Source: Chitinophagaceae bacterium (GTDB lineage Bacteria > Bacteroidota > Bacteroidia > Chitinophagales > Chitinophagaceae). From it: DNA of 11,616 bases. Shown one piece after another: positions 6,484-11,616 of this stretch. The stretch is from NCBI GenBank assembly GCA_025924755.1, contig JAICHT010000097.1, positions 1 through 11,616 on the forward strand. Reading direction: 5' to 3'. The position numbers and the translations under genes are program-made. The notes below the pieces were generated by a model. The model was not told the DNA's origin and did not search any database. It saw nothing but the letters and a program-made list of their open reading frames with translations. Numbering within the stretch: the first letter of the stretch is position 1; every line of letters starts with the position of its first letter.

Positions 6484-7428
6484 TTACTTTTTCAAGCCTA
6501 TCTCGCGTAAGCGTTCATCCAGGTATTCTCCGGCAGTTACATCTTCATATGCTTTTGGCCGTTCATCAGTAATGCAGTCATTTAAGCAAGCTAAGCTCAT
6601 TTCACTTTTAGGATGTAAAAAGAACGGAATAGAATATCTTGAGGTGCCCCATAGTTCTCTTGGCGGATTTACTACACGGTGAGTGGTTGAGCGCAGCCGG
6701 TTATTGGTTAAACGTTGTAGCATATCGCCTACGTTTACTACTATCTGCTCGGGCAGCGACGTAACCGGTACCCATTGGTTTTGCTTGGTTAAAATTTGCA
6801 ACCCATCTGCTGATGCCCCTACCAATAAGGTTATCAGGTTAATATCCTCATGCTGCTCGGCACGTATGGCAGATGCAGGCTCCTGCGTAATTGGTGGGTA
6901 ATGAATTGCCCGCAAAATAGAATTACCATTATGTACATACCTGTCAAAGTAATGTTCATCCAGCTCCAAATAAATAGCAATGGCTTGCAGCAAAGCTTTG
7001 CCCGAATTTTCGAAACTCCGGTACGCTTTATACAATGTAGGGGCAAGTTCCGGTACTTCTTTTACGTGTACATTTTCGGGATATTCTTTTTTTATAGCAT
7101 CGCTATCTTCAACCGTTTGCCCATATTGAAAAAATTCTTTTAAATCCGGAGCATCATATCCTTTAGCATGTTCGCGGCCAAAGGATGTATATCCACGCTG
7201 GCCTGCCAGCTCTTTCTTTTCGTATTCCCATTTTGTTTGGTTGGGCAGTGCAAAAAATTGCTGCACGTATTTATATAAGTCCGATATCAGATCGTCTGGT
7301 ATACCATGATTTTTTACAGCCACAAAACCTACTTCCTCATAGGCTCGCCCCAGCTCCCATACAAATGTTTGCCTGCGTACTTCATCGCCACTTAAAAAAT
7401 CAGACAGGTTTACTACGGGTATATTCAT
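6484..7428 (-). CDS. 2-oxoglutarate/Fe(II)-dependent oxygenase, isopenicillin N synthase family
   Basis: This is a 314-residue cytoplasmic non-haem iron oxygenase of the isopenicillin N synthase/plant-type dioxygenase family. The N terminus MNIPVVNLSDF and GFVAVKNHGIP (34-44) belong to the DIOX_N domain. The iron ligands are His193 and Asp195 (in EQHEDINLITLL) and His250 (STTHRVVNP). Arg264 and Ser266 (SRYSIPFF) form the RxS motif that binds the 2-oxoglutarate carboxylate. All catalytic residues are present, so the enzyme should be active, but the substrate cannot be read from sequence. True isopenicillin N synthase is unlikely, as no ACV synthetase or other beta-lactam gene is nearby. The start is at the conserved N terminus, without a Shine-Dalgarno sequence. 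It follows asnS on the same strand after 85 bp with no clear terminator or strong promoter between them, so co-transcription is possible. Confidence 0.93.
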   Translation of the reverse strand: MNIPVVNLSDFLSGDEVRRQTFVWELGRAYEEVGFVAVKNHGIPDDLISDLYKYVQQFFALPNQTKWEYEKKELAGQRGYTSFGREHAKGYDAPDLKEFFQYGQTVEDSDAIKKEYPENVHVKEVPELAPTLYKAYRSFENSGKALLQAIAIYLELDEHYFDRYVHNGNSILRAIHYPPITQEPASAIRAEQHEDINLITLLVGASADGLQILTKQNQWVPVTSLPEQIVVNVGDMLQRLTNNRLRSTTHRVVNPPRELWGTSRYSIPFFLHPKSEMSLACLNDCITDERPKAYEDVTAGEYLDERLREIGLKK

Positions 7429-7513
7429 AGTTAATTTTTATAGATGTAAAATAACGTACAATTTATAGTATGCTGCTATTATATAACAGAATCAAGATTT
7501 GAATTTATGATCA

Positions 7514-8950
7514 TTAAAACTCGGCACTTTTAGGCGTTCGCGGGAAAGCAATCACATCCCTGATATTGGTCATACCTGTTACAAATTGTACCATCCGTTC
7601 AAAGCCCAATCCAAAGCCGGCATGCGGCACCGTTCCAAACCGACGCGTATCTAAATACCACCACAATTCCTCTGCCGGCACCTGCATTTCTTCCATACGT
7701 TGCACCAGTTTATCATAGCGTTCTTCCCGCTGCGATCCTCCTACAATTTCACCAATACCCGGCGCTAAAATATCCATAGCGGCTACGGTTTTACCATCAT
7801 CATTCTGGCGCATATAAAAGGCCTTTATTTCTTTGGGATAATTGGTAACAATCACCGGTTTTTTAAAGTGCTTTTCTACTAAATACCGCTCATGCTCACT
7901 TTGCATATCAATGCCCCATTTTACATCGTATTGAAACTTTTTCTTTTTATAAGCAGGCGATTGCAGCAAAATGTCAATAGCTTCCGTATAAGTAATACGT
8001 TCAAATTTATTTTCGGTAACAAATTGTAATTTTTGAACTAAATCCAATTCGCTCCGTTCAGCCTGTGGTTTTGTTTTTTCTTCATCTAATAACCGCATCC
8101 GCAAAAACTCCAGGTCCTCTGCATTATGTTCCATAGCATATTTAATAATATACTGAATGAACTCTTCTGCCAGGTTTGTATTGTCTTCCAGGTCGTAAAA
8201 AGCCATTTCCGGTTCTATCATCCAAAACTCGGCAAGATGACGCGCCGTATTGGAGTTTTCGGCCCGGAACGTAGGGCCAAAGGTGTAAATATCGCCAAAA
8301 GCGGTAGCGCCCAACTCACCTTCCAGTTGCCCACTTACCGTAAGGTTAGTAGGGCGGCCAAAGAAATCAGCGGAAAAGTCAACAGTGCCGTTTTCAGCAC
8401 GGGGCGTTTTGTCGAAAGGCAATGTAGTTACTTTGAATGTTTCCCCAGCGCCTTCTGCATCTGATGCGGTAATAATAGGAGTATGCAAATAAATAAACCC
8501 CCTGTCGTTGAAAAATTGATGTACAGCAAAAGCCAACGAATGCCGGATGCGAAATACGGCACCGAAGGTATTAGTACGAAAACGCAGGTGTGCAATTTCA
8601 CGTAAAAATTCCAGGCTGTGTTTTTTGGGTTGCAGCGGATATTTTTCCGCATCACTATCTCCTAGTATTTCAATTTCGGTGGCTTTTAATTCGATGCTTT
8701 GTCCTTTGCCCAACGACTCTGTAATTACTCCCGTTACTTTTAATGCCGCACTGGTAGTAATGCGTTTTAAAAACTCATCGGGATATTGGCCTAACTCCAC
8801 TACCACCTGCAGATTATTATTGGCAGATCCGTCATTCAGCGCTATAAACTGGTTGTTACGAAACGTACGCACCCAACCCATAACCGTTACCTGTCGGCCT
8901 TTTGGCTGCTCAGCTAATAGCTGCTTTATTTTTATTCTGTTGTTGAACAT
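7514..8950 (-). CDS. asnS: Asparaginyl-tRNA synthetase
   Basis: This class IIb aminoacyl-tRNA synthetase charges tRNA-Asn with asparagine in the cytoplasm. It is 478 residues, close to the usual bacterial length of about 465. The N-terminal OB-fold anticodon-binding domain spans about 18-100 (VTVMGWVRTFRNN). The catalytic core contains GAGETFKVTT (167-176), VSGQLEGE (205-212), motif 2 FRAENSNTARHLAEFWMIEPE (228-248) and motif 3 GFGLGFERMV (445-454). NSNTARHLAEF and the insertion around 177-203 fit AsnRS, not AspRS. The start at 8948-8950 is supported by MFNNRIKIKQLL, which leads into the OB domain, and by a TATCTTTG box 19 nt upstream. It is divergent from rho across 247 bp. Nothing is broken or unusual. 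Confidence 0.97.
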   Translation of the reverse strand: MFNNRIKIKQLLAEQPKGRQVTVMGWVRTFRNNQFIALNDGSANNNLQVVVELGQYPDEFLKRITTSAALKVTGVITESLGKGQSIELKATEIEILGDSDAEKYPLQPKKHSLEFLREIAHLRFRTNTFGAVFRIRHSLAFAVHQFFNDRGFIYLHTPIITASDAEGAGETFKVTTLPFDKTPRAENGTVDFSADFFGRPTNLTVSGQLEGELGATAFGDIYTFGPTFRAENSNTARHLAEFWMIEPEMAFYDLEDNTNLAEEFIQYIIKYAMEHNAEDLEFLRMRLLDEEKTKPQAERSELDLVQKLQFVTENKFERITYTEAIDILLQSPAYKKKKFQYDVKWGIDMQSEHERYLVEKHFKKPVIVTNYPKEIKAFYMRQNDDGKTVAAMDILAPGIGEIVGGSQREERYDKLVQRMEEMQVPAEELWWYLDTRRFGTVPHAGFGLGFERMVQFVTGMTNIRDVIAFPRTPKSAEF

Positions 8951-8969
8951 ATTGTGTGTTAAGAAGCCG

Positions 8970-8977
8970 CAAAGATA
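8970..8977 (-). promoter_or_regulatory. Putative -7 promoter element (TATCTTTG) of asnS
   Basis: The minus strand reads TATCTTTG, a full TAnnTTTG match identical to the padR -7 box, 19 nt before the asnS ATG. The position 20 nt upstream holds only TTA, a weak -33 element. The implied leader is very short, about 10-15 nt. Confidence 0.55.
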
Positions 8978-9034
8978 ATTAGGTATACAGGATAAGTTAA
9001 GGATCGTTTAATTGATAAGTAGTTAGATAAAATT

Positions 9035-9066
9035 TTTGATTTTTTAGATATTTAGAGTTATAATTG
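9035..9066 (+). promoter_or_regulatory. Probable rho promoter
   Basis: TTTG (9035-9038) and TATAATTG (9059-9066) are separated by exactly 20 nt. This fits the Bacteroidota promoter pattern with one mismatch in the -7 box (A for T). It would start a leader of about 125 nt before the rho ATG. Confidence 0.65.
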
Positions 9067-9197
9067 CAGCGGAAAACGCTTGAGAGATCGTTTCTTACTC
9101 ACTCACACAAGACTGTTTTCGGTAGTTCCAATCAAAAATCAAATCATTTTAGCTTAAAGATTTACACTTATCACACGGTTTAAAATATATTTTTAGT
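9067..9197 (+). promoter_or_regulatory. rho 5' leader, possible autoregulatory (rut-like) region
   Basis: This untranslated stretch of about 125 nt is long compared with the other leaders in the window. It contains G-poor, C-containing segments (about 9090-9112 with repeated YC dinucleotides, and about 9160-9177) and no strong hairpin beyond a short AGCG/CGCT stem at 9068-9080. In enteric bacteria rho is autoregulated by Rho-dependent attenuation in its leader, and this composition is compatible with that. The function is inferred. Confidence 0.35.
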
Positions 9198-10835
9198 ATG
9201 TACGATATTTTGCAGCTTAGCGATATGCTTGTACCAGAGTTGCTGGACATTGCAGAACAATTACAAATAGAGGATGCCCAAAAATTAGATAAACAAGAGC
9301 TTATTTACAAAATTTTAGACAGACAAGCAGTTGCAGGCACTAACAGTAATGCTGTAAAAAGTGCTATGGCAGAAAGACCCAAGCGCAAAAGAATTTTAAA
9401 AGCTACTACCGCTAATACTACAGAAGAAGCTGTGGTAGAAGATACCGCAGTGGAAGTAGAAGAAAAAAAACCGGTAAAAAAGCAGCCACCCGTAAAAAAA
9501 GAAGGGCCAAAAAAGGTTAAAAGAAAAATAGAGGAAAACGAAATAGCAAACGAGGTGATGCCAACTCCTGAAGCAGGCGAAGAAAGAGAAAACGAACAGG
9601 AGCAGGGTGATGGCCAAGAAGTGGCTTTTGAGGCAATGCCGGTGGCAGAAAAGAACAATACGGTTAACCCAAATGGCAAGTATTATCCGTCCCGCCGCGA
9701 CCAGGTTTTTAATATTGAATTTGACGGCATTATACTGGCGGAAGGTGTATTAGAAATGATGCCCGATGGTTATGGCTTTTTACGGTCATCCGATTATAAC
9801 TATTTATCCTCGCCGGATGATATCTATGTATCGCCTTCGCAAATAAAACTATTTGGTTTAAAAACCGGCGATACAGTTACCGGGCCTGTACGTCCGCCTA
9901 AAGAAGGTGAAAAATATTTTGCACTTTTAAAAGTGGAATCTATTAATGGTAAAAGCCCCGAGGAAGTTCGTGACCGGGTACCGTTTGACTATTTAACGCC
10001 GTTGTTTCCGTTTGAAAAATTGAACTTATTTACAAAGGCAGATAATTATAGCACCCGCATTATAGATTTATTTACTCCTATTGGTAAAGGCCAGCGTGGA
10101 TTAATTGTAGCACAACCTAAAGTGGGTAAAACCGTTTTACTGAAGGAAGTAGCCAATGCTATTGCGGCCAATCATCCGGAAGTGTACTTAATGGTAGTAT
10201 TGATAGATGAGCGTCCGGAAGAGGTTACAGATATGGAGCGCAGCGTAAGGGCAGAGGTAATTGCCTCTACTTTTGATGAGCCTGCCGAAAAGCACGTAAA
10301 GGTTTCTGCTATTGCTTTGCAAAAAGCCAAACGCCTGGTAGAGTGCGGGCACGATGTGGTGATACTATTAGATTCTATTACCCGCCTGGCCCGTGCCCAT
10401 AATACGGTAGCGCCTGCTTCAGGTAAAGTATTATCTGGTGGTGTAGAAGCCAACGCGATGCAAAAGCCTAAGCAATTTTTTGGTGCCGCCCGTAAAATAG
10501 AATTTGGTGGCTCATTAACCATTTTAGCTACCGCCTTAATTGATACCGGATCTAAAATGGACGAAGTGATATTTGAAGAATTTAAAGGAACCGGCAATAT
10601 GGAGCTTCAACTGGATCGCCGGTTAGCCAACAAACGCATATTCCCGGCTATTGATTTAGTGGCTTCTTCCACCCGCCGCGATGATTTACTTTTAGAAAAA
10701 GACGTATTGCAACGCATGAATTTATTACGGGTTTATTTTACCGATATGAATTCGGAGGAAGCTATGCGTGAACTGATGAAAAGAATGAAGGGCACAAGAG
10801 ATAACTACGAGTTTCTGGCTTCTATGAACGGATAA
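9198..10835 (+). CDS. rho: Transcription termination factor Rho
   Basis: Rho is a hexameric RNA-dependent ATPase and helicase that ends transcription at untranslated RNA. This protein has 545 residues, against about 419 in E. coli. Residues 1-45 are the Rho_N helical domain. Residues about 46-165 are a Lys/Glu/Pro/Ala-rich, probably disordered insertion typical of Bacteroidota Rho. The cold-shock-like RNA-binding domain spans about 177-255 (DGYGFLRSS at 190-198, PDDIYVSPSQI, RPPKEGEKYFALLKV). Walker A is AQPKVGKT (305-312), the catalytic region is IDERPEEVTDM (336-346), and Walker B is VVILLD (387-392). The Q/R-loop region is SGGVEANAMQKPKQFFGAAR (413-432) followed by KIEFGG. All ATPase motifs are intact. 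The ATG was chosen because MYDILQLSDMLVPELLDIA starts the Rho_N fold; no Shine-Dalgarno sequence is seen. It has its own promoter upstream and an intrinsic terminator downstream, so it is likely monocistronic. Confidence 0.97.
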   Translation: MYDILQLSDMLVPELLDIAEQLQIEDAQKLDKQELIYKILDRQAVAGTNSNAVKSAMAERPKRKRILKATTANTTEEAVVEDTAVEVEEKKPVKKQPPVKKEGPKKVKRKIEENEIANEVMPTPEAGEERENEQEQGDGQEVAFEAMPVAEKNNTVNPNGKYYPSRRDQVFNIEFDGIILAEGVLEMMPDGYGFLRSSDYNYLSSPDDIYVSPSQIKLFGLKTGDTVTGPVRPPKEGEKYFALLKVESINGKSPEEVRDRVPFDYLTPLFPFEKLNLFTKADNYSTRIIDLFTPIGKGQRGLIVAQPKVGKTVLLKEVANAIAANHPEVYLMVVLIDERPEEVTDMERSVRAEVIASTFDEPAEKHVKVSAIALQKAKRLVECGHDVVILLDSITRLARAHNTVAPASGKVLSGGVEANAMQKPKQFFGAARKIEFGGSLTILATALIDTGSKMDEVIFEEFKGTGNMELQLDRRLANKRIFPAIDLVASSTRRDDLLLEKDVLQRMNLLRVYFTDMNSEEAMRELMKRMKGTRDNYEFLASMNG

Positions 10836-10871
10836 ATATCATGTTCTGAAATATTGATAATACCTATTTGC

Positions 10872-10898
10872 AAATGCTTCCATAAACCGGAAGCATTT
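10872..10898 (+). terminator. Intrinsic terminator of rho
   Basis: AAATGCTTCC (10872-10881), a 7-nt loop ATAAACC and GGAAGCATTT (10889-10898) form a perfect 10-bp stem. It is followed by TTATTT and lies 36 bp after the rho stop codon. Confidence 0.87.
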
Positions 10899-10979
10899 TT
10901 ATTTAAAATGATACCGCATTAAGTTTATATTCTTGTTGTATTATTATATGACAGAAAGCCACCGGAAAATCCTGTTTAT

Positions 10980-11616
10980 ATGAAAAGATCATTTTATATG
11001 CTATTGTTTTTTGCTACTATTACGTGCAAGGCACAAAACATTAGCGGTTTATATAGCGGTACTTTAATAAACGACAGCACCAAAAAAGTGCAAAATTATG
11101 AGCTGGCTTTAAGTGAATACAGAGATGTAATTACCGGCTATTCTTATACTACATTTATAGTGAACGATACTTTTTATTACAGTATAAAAAGGGTAAAGGC
11201 GCAGAAGAAGGATGGACAATTAATTGTAGAAGATGTAAAAATGCTGGCTAATAATTTTCCGGCCTCTCCTGCAAAAGGCGTCCGGCAGGTAAACACGTTT
11301 CCATTGAATATGCAGGATACGGTTACTTCTTTAAACGGCAACTGGAAGACCACTAAAACAAAAACCTATTATGCATTATCGGGCTCTGCCAATATGCAAA
11401 GAGATAAAGACAGTTTGCAATCGCAATTGGTACAACATCTTACCGAGTTAAACATCATCAATAATAACACACCCGCTGTTGCTTCTGCTTCAAGCGCAAG
11501 CCATGTACCGTTGTCAAAAGCTACTGCTGCAAAAGTACCTACGCCGGAAAATTTACCCGCAGCACAACGCAAAATAAACTTCTTACAAGCAATTACAGTA
11601 AGCAGCGATAGCCTTA
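10980..11616 (+). CDS. Secreted protein of unknown function (N-terminal 212 codons; continues past the window)
   Basis: I do not recognise this gene. The frame is open from ATG 10980-10982 to the window edge. The N terminus MKRSFYMLLFFATITCKAQN is a signal peptide with a probable type I cleavage after CKA. The Cys at position 16 lacks a proper lipobox, so a lipoprotein is less likely. Residues 21-135 look beta-rich, beginning NISGLYSGTLINDSTKK and running to TYYALSGSANMQRDKD. The start ISGLYSGTL resembles the beginning of small beta-barrel domains seen in many Bacteroidota exported proteins, but this is only an impression. Residues about 165-190 are Ala/Ser/Pro/Thr-rich and probably form a linker to a further, unseen domain. 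It follows rho after the terminator and so is probably transcribed separately. A weak TATTCTTG box lies at 10928-10935. No Shine-Dalgarno sequence is seen. Confidence 0.8.
   Translation, partial: MKRSFYMLLFFATITCKAQNISGLYSGTLINDSTKKVQNYELALSEYRDVITGYSYTTFIVNDTFYYSIKRVKAQKKDGQLIVEDVKMLANNFPASPAKGVRQVNTFPLNMQDTVTSLNGNWKTTKTKTYYALSGSANMQRDKDSLQSQLVQHLTELNIINNNTPAVASASSASHVPLSKATAAKVPTPENLPAAQRKINFLQAITVSSDSL

Noticed and set aside
6484..7428. True isopenicillin N synthase (beta-lactam pathway)
   Set aside because: Only the family-level iron and 2-oxoglutarate motifs are seen. There is no ACV synthetase or other pathway gene nearby, and the RxS motif fits many family members.
9033..9140. Distant inverted match TTTTTGATT (9033) / AATCAAAAA (about 9132) in the asnS-rho region
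   Set aside because: It is AT-rich, about 90 nt apart, and its left arm lies in the rho -33 box and so would not be in the transcript. It is probably chance.
9305..9679. Open frame antisense to the rho linker (Ser/Phe-rich)
   Set aside because: It is the mirror of the GAA/AAA-rich codons of the Rho linker, with low-complexity Ser/Phe composition and no start signals.
10172..10597. 141-residue open frame antisense to the rho ATPase domain
   Set aside because: It is a shadow of a highly conserved coding region and has no recognisable domain or ribosome site.
1..11616. Mobile elements, CRISPR arrays, phage or anti-phage systems
   Set aside because: No transposase, integrase, spaced direct repeats, toxin-antitoxin pair or nuclease motifs were found. 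The genes are housekeeping or envelope genes.

Overview
The window looks like chromosomal core sequence from a Bacteroidota bacterium, probably of the Chitinophagaceae/Chitinophagia type. The reasons are moderately low GC, mostly absent Shine-Dalgarno sequences, several promoters of the TTG-N20-TAnnTTTG form (the primary sigma class of this phylum), a Rho factor with a long charged linker, and a PadR/multi-domain PspC pair of the kind common in this group. The taxonomic call is inference from recognised protein style, not from a search.

Left part (minus strand, 1-3400). The window opens inside gcvT, the T protein of glycine cleavage, of which only the N-terminal 211 residues are present. Upstream of it lies a two-gene unit reading the same way: a PadR-type repressor and, 3 bp later, a 730-residue membrane protein with two PspC domains, further membrane helices and a large soluble C-terminal region. 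The unit ends in a hairpin terminator (709-728), so gcvT probably uses its own promoter. The padR promoter contains a perfect 9-bp inverted repeat in its spacer, which looks like an autoregulatory operator. A second, imperfect copy lies about 75 bp further out.

Middle part (plus strand, 3630-6480). Two overlapping genes encode a membrane-anchored GT2 glycosyltransferase (GtrB/DPM1-like) and a GT39/PMT-type polytopic glycosyltransferase. The second carries a C-terminal beta-rich domain resembling calcium-dependent carbohydrate-binding modules. Together they suggest a lipid-linked sugar route: GT2 loads a sugar on a polyprenyl phosphate and GT39 moves it to an acceptor outside the membrane. A 13-bp perfect hairpin then separates these genes from convergent minus-strand genes.

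Right part. On the minus strand are an isopenicillin-N-synthase-family 2-oxoglutarate/Fe(II) oxygenase and asnS (asparaginyl-tRNA synthetase). Divergent from asnS, on the plus strand, is rho (transcription terminator), with an approximately 125-nt leader and its own intrinsic terminator. The window ends in the first 212 codons of a secreted protein of unknown function. No tRNA, rRNA, CRISPR array, insertion sequence or phage gene was seen. Most of the window is housekeeping or ordinary envelope sequence. The most unusual items are the GT39-carbohydrate-binding fusion with its GT2 partner, and the double operator at the padR-pspC locus.
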